Source: Tsukamurella sp040611135 (GTDB lineage Bacteria > Actinomycetota > Actinomycetes > Mycobacteriales > Mycobacteriaceae). Taken from it: a DNA stretch of 64,000 nt. The translations under genes were made by a program, and so were the position numbers. Numbering within the stretch: position 1 is the stretch's first letter; every line of letters starts with the position of its first letter. This document shows, in pieces, positions 19,025 to 31,410 of the stretch. Where the stretch lies: the NCBI RefSeq assembly GCF_040611135.1, contig NZ_JBEXNL010000021.1, forward strand, positions 18,929 through 82,928, read 5' to 3'. The notes below the pieces were generated by a model that was not told where the DNA came from, made no database searches, and saw only the letters and a program-made list of their open reading frames with translations.

Positions 19025-19030
19025 TAGAAT
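19025..19030 (+). promoter_or_regulatory. -10 box (TAGAAT) upstream of the flavohaemoglobin gene
   Basis: TAGAAT matches the actinobacterial TANNAT consensus and lies 44 bases before GTG 19075, leaving room for a short leader and the GGAG at 19061. No clear -35 hexamer is seen. Confidence 0.45.
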
Positions 19031-19074
19031 GGTCGGGTCAGGTACGGGTTCCGACGGGCAGGAGCGGACGCGAG

Positions 19075-20223
19075 GTGGGTTCGCATTCACGGCACGGTCT
19101 GGCGCAGATCGCCGCCGACATCCGCCCCGAGGCCGACAAGTTCACCAAGAACCTGTTCGCCCGGCTCTTCGCGATGGATCCGTCGCTGCGGGACCTGTTC
19201 CCCGCCAGCATGACGGCGCATCGGGCCGTGTTCCACCGGGTGCTCGACCACGTCTTCACCGCGATCCCGCGGACCGAGGGCCACGACGAGCTGATCGAGT
19301 TCCTCGCACAGCTCGGCCGCGACCACCGCAAGTACGGGCTCACCGAGGCGAACTACGACACGATGACCGACGCGCTCATCGCGGAGGTGCAGGCGGTCTA
19401 CCGTCCGCACGGCGGGTTGGATCCCGAAGACGCCGAGGTGCTCGAGCAGGGCGTGCGGCTGCTGACGGGCGTGATGCGCGGCGGCGCCCACTCCGATCCC
19501 ACGCCCGCCCGCCGCACGGGCCGCGTCGTCGAGGTGCTCCGTCCGCACCCCGGGCTCGCCGTCGTGCGGCTCGTCACCGACGAGCCCCTCCTGTTCCGGC
19601 CCGGCCAGTACGTGGAGACGCAGATCCCGCAGGTCCCGCGGCAGTGGCGCCCCCTCTCGATCGCGGTGCCGCCGAACACGCAGGGGCAGGTCGAGTTCCA
19701 CATCCGGTCGGTCAACGGCGGGTACGTCTCGAGCACCGTCTTCGCCGAGACCCGCATCGGGGACCAGTGGCACTTCGGGCAGGTCCACGGGCTCCTCCGG
19801 CCCGACGGTGACCGTCCGGTCACCATGATCGCCGGGGGTACGGGCCTCGCGCCGATGAAATCGATCCTGCTCGCCATGGGCATGAACGCCGACAACCCCG
19901 ACGTGCACCTCCTGGTGGGGGCACGATCGCCGGGCTTGCTCTACGACTCGGATTCGCTCGCGCCGCTCGCTGCCACCAATCCGTGGCTGAAAGTCACGCA
20001 GGTGACCGATGCACGTCGAGATCCCTGGTGGCTCAAGCGTCCCGCCACCGCCTACCGCGGCCTGCCCTTGCGGCACGGCTCGCTGGTCGACGCCATGGCC
20101 GACCTCGACCTCGCCGGGCGGCAGGTGCTGATCGCGGGCCCCAAGGGCCTGCTGCGGGCCGCCCGCGACGCGGCCATCGCGCGCGGCGCCGCCCCGGAGG
20201 ACGTGCTGCACGACCCGCTATGA
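19075..20223 (+). CDS. Flavohaemoglobin-like protein (globin plus FAD/NAD reductase)
   Basis: 382 residues from GTG 19075, with GGAG upstream; the frame is open further but holds nothing globin-like. Residues 5-135 are a globin with the proximal His in GRDHRKYG (His84). Residues 150-380 are a ferredoxin-reductase-type module: flavin segment QWRPLSIAV, nucleotide loop IAGGTGLAPMKS and C-terminal AGPKGLL. It corresponds in context to Rv0385. By eye the distal B10 position is Phe28 and E7 is His49, unlike the Tyr/Gln of NO-dioxygenase Hmp, and the flavin motif is RPLS rather than RxYS. This resembles the mycobacterial type II flavohaemoglobins, whose role differs from NO detoxification. Confidence 0.85.
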   Translation: MGSHSRHGLAQIAADIRPEADKFTKNLFARLFAMDPSLRDLFPASMTAHRAVFHRVLDHVFTAIPRTEGHDELIEFLAQLGRDHRKYGLTEANYDTMTDALIAEVQAVYRPHGGLDPEDAEVLEQGVRLLTGVMRGGAHSDPTPARRTGRVVEVLRPHPGLAVVRLVTDEPLLFRPGQYVETQIPQVPRQWRPLSIAVPPNTQGQVEFHIRSVNGGYVSSTVFAETRIGDQWHFGQVHGLLRPDGDRPVTMIAGGTGLAPMKSILLAMGMNADNPDVHLLVGARSPGLLYDSDSLAPLAATNPWLKVTQVTDARRDPWWLKRPATAYRGLPLRHGSLVDAMADLDLAGRQVLIAGPKGLLRAARDAAIARGAAPEDVLHDPL

Positions 20224-20271
20224 CACGAGAAGCCCGCTCCCTGGCGGGAGCGGGCCGGTCGGGTCGGCGGC

Positions 20272-20670
20272 TCAGCGCTGGCGGCGGCTCCGGGGTTGCC
20301 AGACCACCATGGCAGAGGATTTCGGCACGTGCACCAGCTCGGTGCCGGTGCGGTGCGCGGTCTCGACTTGAGCGGTGAGCTCCTCCACGCGGCGCTGCAG
20401 CGCGTCGACCTGGTTGGTGAGATCGATGATCCGCTTGATGCCGGCGAGGTTCACGCCCTCGTCCTGCGAGAGCCGCTGCACCTCACGCAGCAGGTCGACG
20501 TCCCGCGTGGAGTAGCGCCGACCCCCGCCCGCCGACCGCTCGGGCGTGACGAGCCCGAGGCGGTCGTACGTGCGGAGGGTCTGCGCGTGCATCCCCGCGA
20601 GCTGCGCGGCCACCGAGATCATGAACACGTGCGCGTCCGGATCGTCGGGGAACCGCTTGTCGGCGTTCAT
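20272..20670 (-). CDS. hspR: Heat-shock repressor HspR (MerR family)
   Basis: 132 residues. The MerR-type helix-turn-helix reads HAQTLRTYDRLGLVTPERS with the wing GGGRRYSTRDVDLL; a helical coiled-coil (residues 85-108) and a hydrophobic tail follow. HspR binds HAIR inverted repeats together with DnaK and represses dnaK, clpB and, in Streptomyces, lon. It is the last gene of the dnaK operon, 2 bases after dnaJ, so the repressor feeds back on its own operon. Matching operators are at 16928-16948 and 24409-24474. Confidence 0.94.
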   Translation of the reverse strand: MNADKRFPDDPDAHVFMISVAAQLAGMHAQTLRTYDRLGLVTPERSAGGGRRYSTRDVDLLREVQRLSQDEGVNLAGIKRIIDLTNQVDALQRRVEELTAQVETAHRTGTELVHVPKSSAMVVWQPRSRRQR

Positions 20671-20672
20671 CG

Positions 20673-21923
<1,251 letters not shown>

Positions 21924-21940
21924 TGGGCATCACCTCCTTT

Positions 21941-22512
21941 CTATGAGTCGCCCTGTGCGGGCTCACCCGGCGCATCGGCCGGACGGTCCGTCACGGCGAC
22001 CATCGCGTTGCGGATCACCTTGCCATCGATCTGATATCCCTGGCGCAGCACCGTCCCCACAACGGGATCGGCACCGTCACCCTCGTGCTGCACGGCCTCG
22101 TGGATCGACGGGTCGAACTCGTCGCCCTCGGCGCCGAAGGGCTCGAGACCGAGTCCCTTGAGCACCCCGTCGAGCTTGTCGGACAGCGACTTCAGCGGCC
22201 CGGCCTCGAGGTCGCCATGACTGCGGGCCCGGTCCAGATCGTCGAGGACCACGAGCAGCTCACCCACGACGAAGGCCTTGCCCGCGGCGCGGGCGTCGAC
22301 GACCTCGCGCGCGGTGCGCTTGCGGTAGTTGGCGAACTCCGCCGAGACGCGCTGCAGATCGGCGGTGAGTTCCGCCTCCTTGCTCGACGGCGCCCCGTCC
22401 ACGACCTCGGCCTGCGCCGCGTCGTCCGGCCCGGCCGGGGCCGCGGCGGACTCCTCCGCCACGGCCTCGGGGGTCACCTCGTCCGGTTCCACCGGATTCT
22501 CGGGGCTCGTCA

Positions 22513-22513
<1 letters not shown>
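21941..22513 (-). CDS. grpE: Nucleotide exchange factor GrpE
   Basis: 190 residues. An acidic, Ala/Glu-rich N-terminus (1-55) leads into the long dimerisation helix (AELTADLQRVSAEFANYRKR) and the beta domain ending VQHEGDGADPVVGTVLRQGY and VIRNAMVAV, the GrpE C-terminal signature. It releases ADP from DnaK. The start codon shares one base with the dnaK stop, which implies translational coupling within the dnaK-grpE-dnaJ-hspR operon. Confidence 0.96.
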
Positions 22514-24348
<1,835 letters not shown>

Positions 24349-24408
24349 ATTGATTTGCCTCCTGATTGCCGGCCGCGTGCGGCCGATGGTTACTTCCTGC
24401 TGACAAGA

Positions 24409-24429
24409 CTTCAGCGCCCCCGACTCAAG
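24409..24429. promoter_or_regulatory. HAIR-like HspR site in the dnaK leader
   Basis: CTTCAGC-N7-ACTCAAG: right arm perfect, left arm 5 of 7 against the HAIR consensus. It lies just downstream of the predicted dnaK -10 box (24444-24449, minus strand). Confidence 0.62.
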
Positions 24430-24443
24430 GAGCGAACACCTCA

Positions 24444-24474
24444 GTTCTACCCCATTGAGCGAAGCACGCTCAAG
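24444..24474 (-). promoter_or_regulatory. dnaK promoter overlapping a HAIR operator
   Basis: On the minus strand TTGAGC (24473-24468) and TAGAAC (24449-24444) are separated by 18 bases and read as -35 and -10. The -35 lies inside ATTGAGC-N7-GCTCAAG (24454-24474), a HAIR repeat with 7-base spacer, so HspR binding would block RNA polymerase. Confidence 0.65.
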
Positions 24475-24530
24475 TAGTACGTCATGTCCAACGGGCGGAT
24501 GGACGGGAATGTTCCCCGTTTCGCGAGAAA

Positions 24531-24551
24531 GTTGAGCCCATTCCGCGCAAG
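24531..24551. promoter_or_regulatory. Third HAIR-like repeat upstream of dnaK
   Basis: GTTGAGC-N7-GCGCAAG, 5 of 7 matches in each arm with the correct 7-base spacing. It lies about 60 bases upstream of the predicted -35, a plausible auxiliary HspR site. The rest of the 324-base gap between lon and dnaK shows no gene. Confidence 0.4.
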
Positions 24552-24672
24552 TCTTGTTTCTGCAGGTCAGAGGGCTCGACGATGCACTGTGACCTCACTC
24601 ACAGTTCGCGTCGCACGACGGACGCGACAGCGGGCGGGCCGCCGAAGCGACCCGCCCGCACCGTCGAACCTG

Positions 24673-27003
<2,331 letters not shown>

Positions 27004-27015
27004 GGGACCTCCAAA

Positions 27016-27036
27016 GTTCAGTCTGCCCCGCTCAAC
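27016..27036. promoter_or_regulatory. Weak HAIR-like repeat before lon
   Basis: GTTCAGT-N7-GCTCAAC, 5 of 7 in each arm with the canonical spacer, 13 bases before the lon ATG and next to its ribosome binding site. HspR represses lon in Streptomyces, which makes this site plausible despite its weakness. Confidence 0.38.
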
Positions 27037-27126
27037 GTCGGCGCCGGCCCGGGTTGTTCCGCGCGTTCGCCGTCGGCGAAAGCGCGCCGGGACAGCCCCT
27101 TTGAGCGATGGGCGGGCGGCCACAAA

Positions 27127-27176
27127 AATGTCCGGTCATTCCTTCTCATCATCGTGAGAAGGAATGACCGGACATT
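27127..27176 (-). terminator. Strong Rho-independent terminator
   Basis: Two perfectly complementary 22-base arms with a 6-base loop; read on the minus strand the stem is followed by TTTTT. It lies after the P-type ATPase remnant and before lon, so it insulates lon from upstream transcription. Confidence 0.85.
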
Positions 27177-27190
27177 CAGCCGGGCGTCAC

Positions 27191-27288
27191 GCGGCCACCG
27201 GCTCGCGTTCGGGGCGCGCCTCGTGCTCCGCTGCGCTTCCCCCGATCAGGCGGCCACGGGCTCCCGCTCGGGGCGCGCCTCGTGCTCG
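27191..27288. repeat. Direct repeat duplicating the 3' end of the P-type ATPase remnant
   Basis: Segments 27191-27228 and 27250-27287 differ at 3 of 38 positions. The second encodes the tail ending in ARPEREPVAA of the remnant; the first is a downstream copy that would encode the same tail after the stop. Confidence 0.7.
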
Positions 27289-27524
27289 CCCCCTTCGTGC
27301 TCCCTACCCACCTCGAAGCGCAGCAGCCGCCGCGCGTTGGCCACGACGATGAGCGTCGAGCGCTCGTGGATGAAGACCACCGGCCCCATCGGCATGCCGA
27401 AGAAGGTGACGGTCACCAAGAAGACGACGATGCCGAGCGCGGCGATGAGGTTCTGCCGGATGATCCGGCTGGTCCGCCGGCTCAGCCGCACCGCGAACGC
27501 CCTGCGCTCATGTCTTGAGCGCAT
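27246..27524 (-). pseudogene. C-terminal remnant of a metal-transporting P-type ATPase
   Basis: 92 residues whose centre reads LSRRTSRIIRQNL, two hydrophobic stretches, then STLIVVANARRLLRF. This is the last membrane pair and closing NALRLLR-type motif of heavy-metal P1B-type ATPases. The rest (~600 residues: phosphorylation Asp, ATP-binding domain, metal site) is absent, because crtI begins 55 bases upstream on the other strand. A Glu/Arg-rich tail follows the membrane pair and is partly duplicated downstream. Non-functional as a pump. Confidence 0.72.
27503..27523. promoter_or_regulatory. Palindrome between the P-type ATPase remnant and crtI
   Basis: TGCGCTCA-N5-TGAGCGCA, perfect 8-base arms, followed by an AT-rich alternating stretch (27528-27550). 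It may be an operator left from the lost metal pump or one used by crtI. Confidence 0.35.
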
Positions 27525-27567
27525 GCCACATATGCATGCATTGCAATCTATTTCTGTGCAGCCTTTC

Positions 27568-27573
27568 TAGACT
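27568..27573 (+). promoter_or_regulatory. -10 box (TAGACT) for leaderless crtI
   Basis: TAGACT ends 6 bases before GTG 27580, without an intervening ribosome binding site. Confidence 0.5.
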
Positions 27574-27579
27574 CGTCCC

Positions 27580-29103
27580 GTGCACATCGGAATCATCGGG
27601 GCGGGACTGTCCGGACTGTCGGCGGCGCTGCACCTGCTCGGGGCGGGCCATCGGGTCACCGTCGTGGAGCGGTCGCCGCAGGTCGGTGGGCGCGCGGGGA
27701 CGGAGCGTATCCGCGGGCACCTCGTCGACCCCGGAGCCAGCGTGCTGACGATGCCGGAGCTCGTCTTCGACGCCCTCGCCGCGGGCGGGCTGGACCGCTT
27801 CGCCGCCGAGGACGAGCTGGACCTCCTTCCCGTCACGCCCGCGTACGCGGGCCGCTTCCCCGCGCTGGACGGTCTGCCGCCGAGCGTGCTGCACGTGCCC
27901 GACGACCTCGCCGTCGACGAGCACATGCGCTGGCAGCAGGCGATGTTCGACGCCGCCTACGAGCGGTTCATCGGCGGCGACGCCGCGTGGCGCTCGTACG
28001 CGAACCCGCGGGACCTGGCCCGGCTCGGGAAGCTGGTGCGACTCGGTGCGCTGCGCTCGATGCAGCACCAGGTGGACCGCCGCGTCGACGACTCGCGCGC
28101 CCGCCGCATGCTCACCTTCCAGGCGCTCTACGCGGGCGTCGCGCCGTCGGCGGCGCGGGCGGTGTACGCGGTGATCTCGCACATGGATGTGGGCCTCGGC
28201 GTCTGGTACCCGCGGGCGGGCATGGGCCGCGTCGCGTCCGTGATGGCGGACCAGGTGCGGCGCGCCGGGGGCGCGGTTCTGCTCGACCACGAGGTGATCG
28301 GCCTCGACGGCCGGCGCGGGCGCGTGACCGGGCTCCGCGCACGCTCGCTCGGCGCCGGGCGCGGAACGAGCGGGGCGGATCGGACGAGCGCAGGCGTGCA
28401 CCAACTGCCGTTCGACGGGGTGGTGCTCACCGCCGACTCCCCCGTGACGGACCGGCTCCTCGCGCCGCTCGGCGGACGCGCGCCCCGGCGGGTGCGGCTC
28501 TCGCCGTCGGCGGTCGTCGCGCATCTCGACGTGGACCCGGACCTGCAGGACCACTGGCCGACGCAGGCGCACCACACGCTCGACTTCGGCGCCGCGTGGG
28601 AGCGGACGTTCGCCGAGATCACCGCGACGCGGGGCCGCGGGCGGCTGATGAGCGACCCGTCGTTCCTCGTCACCAGACCGTCGATCACGATCGGCGGCGC
28701 GAGCGCGGCGAGCGGGCCGCATGAGACAGGCGAGGGCTCCGTCGTGTCCGTGCTCGCCCCCTGCCCGAACCTCGAATCAGCCCCGCTGGATTGGGATTCC
28801 ATCGGCGTCGACTACGTGCGCGACGTGCTGCGGACCCTCTCGCGCCGCGGCTACCGCGGCATCGACTCCGGGGAGATCCTGCGGGTGGACACGCCCGCGG
28901 ACTGGGCGCGCCAGGGCATGTCCGCCGGTACCCCGTTCGCCGCGGCGCACACCCTGCGCCAGACCGGGCCGCTGCGCCGCCCCCAGCGCGTCCCCGGCAT
29001 CGCGAACGCGGTGCTCGCCGGGTCGATGACGCACCCCGGCGTCGGCGTTCCGCCGGCGCTCATCTCCGGCCGGCTGGCAGCGGAGGCGATCACCGCACGG
29101 TGA
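27580..29103 (+). CDS. crtI: Phytoene desaturase-type FAD oxidoreductase
   Basis: 507 residues. The N-terminal dinucleotide loop is IIGAGLSGLSAALHLLGAGH, followed by VVERSPQVGGRAGTERI and HLVDPGASVLTMP, the CrtI pattern; the C-terminus has GMSAGTPFAAAHTLRQTGPLR and SMTHPGVGVPPALISGRLAA, the family's closing FAD motif. It would introduce double bases into phytoene on the way to coloured carotenoids. Phytoene synthase is at 36077-36895, about 7 kb away on the other strand, instead of adjacent as is usual. Other FAD-dependent desaturases or isomerases of this superfamily remain possible. Confidence 0.83.
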   Translation: MHIGIIGAGLSGLSAALHLLGAGHRVTVVERSPQVGGRAGTERIRGHLVDPGASVLTMPELVFDALAAGGLDRFAAEDELDLLPVTPAYAGRFPALDGLPPSVLHVPDDLAVDEHMRWQQAMFDAAYERFIGGDAAWRSYANPRDLARLGKLVRLGALRSMQHQVDRRVDDSRARRMLTFQALYAGVAPSAARAVYAVISHMDVGLGVWYPRAGMGRVASVMADQVRRAGGAVLLDHEVIGLDGRRGRVTGLRARSLGAGRGTSGADRTSAGVHQLPFDGVVLTADSPVTDRLLAPLGGRAPRRVRLSPSAVVAHLDVDPDLQDHWPTQAHHTLDFGAAWERTFAEITATRGRGRLMSDPSFLVTRPSITIGGASAASGPHETGEGSVVSVLAPCPNLESAPLDWDSIGVDYVRDVLRTLSRRGYRGIDSGEILRVDTPADWARQGMSAGTPFAAAHTLRQTGPLRRPQRVPGIANAVLAGSMTHPGVGVPPALISGRLAAEAITAR

Positions 29104-29164
29104 CGCGACCTACCGCGCGGACCACTCCAGCAGCTCCACAGGGTCGAAGTCGAGTGCGAAGGGC

Positions 29165-29374
29165 TCAGCCGTCACGAAGACGGCGCTTCGCGAGCGCGAT
29201 CGGATCCACCTCCAGCAGCAGCGCGGCCGTGCACCGCTCCTCCGACGCCTCGGGGTAGAACACCGTGGCCGTGCCGAAGGGCTGCGAGAACTGCTGCACC
29301 CGATCGGGATGCTTGTGCAGCAGGAATCCCAGGTCGGTCGCGGGGGTACGGGTCGTGGAGACGGTCAGGTACAC
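29165..29374 (-). pseudogene. N-terminal remnant of bacterial Hen1 (3'-terminal RNA ribose methyltransferase)
   Basis: 69 residues beginning MYLTVSTTRTPATDLGFLLH, then KHPDRVQQFSQPFGTATVFY and PEASEERCTAALLLEVDP, which match the start of bacterial Hen1 closely. Full Hen1 is about 450-480 residues, with the methyltransferase domain at the C-terminus; none of that follows here. Hen1 works with the Pnkp kinase-phosphatase-ligase in RNA repair, and no pnkp gene is in the window. The reading ends at 29165; a further 21-codon stretch to ~29113 in another frame is not recognised. Probably a deletion relic. Confidence 0.68.
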
Positions 29375-29459
29375 CCGTCCATTCTGCGCTGTCGCGGAAC
29401 ACGGGCCAAGCGATATTCAGTTGAGCGCACAGTCGGGCGGACCTATCGGGCCGGCGGCC

Positions 29460-29498
29460 GTGTGCGATCGTCCTCGCCGAGCGGGGACGATCGCACAC
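29460..29498 (-). terminator. Hairpin after the SRPBCC gene
   Basis: Perfect 14-base arms GTGTGCGATCGTCC and GGACGATCGCACAC around an 11-base loop, 4 bases beyond the stop of the SRPBCC gene. Confidence 0.65.
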
Positions 29499-29502
29499 AC
29501 GT

Positions 29503-29985
29503 TCAGGCGAGGAGGGCGTCGATCTGGTTCATCGCCTCGGTCATCCCCTCCGCCATGCCCATCTCCAGCACCCGCTCGAGCTGCTCGAGCGTGCGGTGGA
29601 CGGCGACGAGTTCCATCCGCGTCGATCTCCCCGAGGCCGTGAGGACGACCGTGTTCACGGAGTAGTCCTCGGGGTCGACGGGCTCGCCGTCGTCTCCGGC
29701 GAAGCCGTCGCGGAAGGTGAAGGTCGACGGGGCCTCCGTCGAGTCGGTGGACCACCACCCCGCGGCCCTCGTCCCATCCGGGCCGGTCATGTAGTAGCGC
29801 GACTCGCCGCCGGGGCGGAGCTCGTGCCGCACGAAGGTGGCCGGCCACGTGGGCGGGCCCCACCACTTCTCCAGCAGTCGGGGATCCTCCCAGAGCTGCC
29901 AGACCTTCTCGGGCGAGGCGGCGAACTCCGCCTCGAGGGTGAATGTCAGCGCGTCGCGATCGGCGCCGGTGGTGAGCACGGGCAT
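29503..29985 (-). CDS. SRPBCC/AHSA1-family protein
   Basis: 160 residues of a START-like helix-grip fold. The AHSA1 pattern is visible in FAASPEKVWQLWEDPRLLEKWWGPPTWPAT at the N-terminus, which has the WW-GP motif, and in the C-terminal helix LEMGMAEGMTEAMNQID. Such proteins bind small hydrophobic ligands; those encoded next to an ArsR gene form a common actinobacterial two-gene unit of unknown purpose. The upstream ArsR gene ends 20 bases before this start. Cytosolic. Confidence 0.85.
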   Translation of the reverse strand: MPVLTTGADRDALTFTLEAEFAASPEKVWQLWEDPRLLEKWWGPPTWPATFVRHELRPGGESRYYMTGPDGTRAAGWWSTDSTEAPSTFTFRDGFAGDDGEPVDPEDYSVNTVVLTASGRSTRMELVAVHRTLEQLERVLEMGMAEGMTEAMNQIDALLA

Positions 29986-30005
29986 GGCGGAACTCCTTGG
30001 TCGAG

Positions 30006-30356
30006 TCAGTCGGTCGGTTCGGTCCGTGGCGGCTCGAGCAGCGCATCCATCCGCGCGACCCGTCCCCGCCAGAGGTCCTCGTAGCCGCGCAGCAGGCGGG
30101 CGCCGCGCGCGATGGTCTGCATGTCGGGGCGGACCAGGGCCTCGCGGCCCCGTCGCAGCTTCGTGACCAGGCCCGCCCGCTCGAGCACCGCCACATGTTT
30201 CTGCACCGCCGCGAAGCTCATGTCGTAACCGCGGGCGAGTTCCGAGACGGAGCACTCCCGCTCGATCACCCGGACCACGATGTCGCGCCGGGTGCGATCC
30301 GCGAGGGCGTGGAAGAGGCGGTCCACCTCGTCCGGCGCCAGTTCATCTACAACCAT
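30006..30356 (-). CDS. ArsR-family transcriptional regulator
   Basis: 116 residues from ATG 30356. A winged helix with LFHALADRTRRDIVVRVIERE, the turn SELARGYDMSFAAVQKHVAVLERAGLV and the wing TKLRRGREALVRP. There are no Cys pairs for metal binding, so it belongs to the non-metal branch usually paired with SRPBCC proteins. It probably represses its own two-gene operon. It is divergent from the diiron-protein operon, with 157 bases between the starts, so it could influence both. Confidence 0.88.
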   Translation of the reverse strand: MVVDELAPDEVDRLFHALADRTRRDIVVRVIERECSVSELARGYDMSFAAVQKHVAVLERAGLVTKLRRGREALVRPDMQTIARGARLLRGYEDLWRGRVARMDALLEPPRTEPTD

Positions 30357-30465
30357 CACGTTGTACGTTACGGCCGTCACAATGACGGCGCAAGCGGTTC
30401 TGCACCGGTGCAGGAAAGTGATAGATTTCGTGCCGGGCGCTCTCACCGCAGGATGGCGCACACTT

Positions 30466-30479
30466 GACACCAGGGTGTT
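30466..30479. promoter_or_regulatory. Short palindrome before the diiron-protein operon
   Basis: ACACC-AG-GGTGT within a run that also contains TTGACA (30464-30469), a -35-like hexamer. It could be an operator overlapping the promoter of the operon that starts at 30514. Weak evidence. Confidence 0.3.
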
Positions 30480-30513
30480 GAACGTCAGGACACCCGCGGA
30501 AGGAGTCACACCG

Positions 30514-31410
30514 ATGAGTTCGCGCGCCAAGGCTGCACAGCACGAGCCCGCCGAGGTCGAGATCCATGCTCGCAACGTCAGCTTCGATTGGGAGAACGTC
30601 CCGCTCGAATGGATCCCCGGCGAGCCCGTGGCCAGCGACATCATCAGCAGCATCCTGCACTCCGTCCTCCCCGAGGGCGAGCGCTGGTTCTGCGAGGTCT
30701 ACACCGAGGCGCTGCCCTTCGTGAAGGACGAGAACCTCGCCCGGACGATGCGCGGCTTCATCGGCCAGGAGGCCATGCACGCCGAGTCGCACGACCGCGC
30801 GCTCTCGGAGTACCTGGAGCGGTGCGGCATCGACACCAAGCCCGTGGCCCGGCAGTTCGAGTACATCTTCCGCAAGATCCTCGCGCCGCGGACCTACCAC
30901 TCCGATCGCGCCCAGTACAACGACATGGTCCAGCGGCTGTGGCTGATCGCGGCCGTCGAGCACTACACGGCCATCTTGGGCGTCTTCGCACTCAACAACG
31001 CGTGGGACGAGTTCGACGTCGACCCGACGATGGCCGACATCTGTCGCTGGCACGGCGCCGAAGAGGTCGAGCACCGGTCCGTCGCGCACGACGTGGCGAA
31101 CTACTTCGACCCCAGCTACTTCCACCGCTGCCGCGCGATGATCGTGGGCATCGTCTTCCTCATCCTCGCGCTGCACCGCACCTCCGGGTACATGCTGCGC
31201 AAGGACCCGAACTTCAGCTACTCCTACCCGCGGCTGTGGTGGGAGTACCTCAAGGGCTCGCACAAGAACATCCTGCCGAAGCTGCGGGACGTCGTGAAGT
31301 TCACGCTCATCTACTTCAAGCCGAACTTCGACCCGGCGTCGATCGGGTCGACCGCGCAGGCCGTGGCGTACCTCGCGACGTCGCCGGCCGCCCGGGCGGC
31401 GAACGGATGA
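30514..31410 (+). CDS. Four-helix diiron-type protein of the 'metal-dependent hydrolase' (PF10118) family
   Basis: 298 residues from ATG 30514 (AGGAG upstream). It shows the pattern of diiron carboxylate proteins: acidic residues in a first helix (Glu56/Glu61), Glu86-x2-His89 in FIGQEAMHAESHD, Glu149 in AAVEHY and Glu184-x2-His187 in GAEEVEHRSVAHD. A hydrophobic stretch (AMIVGIVFLILALH, ~208-221) may attach it to the membrane. The family is annotated as metal-dependent hydrolases without biochemical proof. The next gene, coupled by ATGA, encodes a flavin/2Fe-2S reductase, which suggests an oxygenase rather than a hydrolase. Function inferred, not known. Confidence 0.8.
   Translation: MSSRAKAAQHEPAEVEIHARNVSFDWENVPLEWIPGEPVASDIISSILHSVLPEGERWFCEVYTEALPFVKDENLARTMRGFIGQEAMHAESHDRALSEYLERCGIDTKPVARQFEYIFRKILAPRTYHSDRAQYNDMVQRLWLIAAVEHYTAILGVFALNNAWDEFDVDPTMADICRWHGAEEVEHRSVAHDVANYFDPSYFHRCRAMIVGIVFLILALHRTSGYMLRKDPNFSYSYPRLWWEYLKGSHKNILPKLRDVVKFTLIYFKPNFDPASIGSTAQAVAYLATSPAARAANG

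Noticed and set aside
30279..30513. Longer N-terminus for the diiron-type protein
   Set aside because: The upstream extension overlaps the divergent ArsR gene and its promoter and is not family-like; ATG 30514 has AGGAG.
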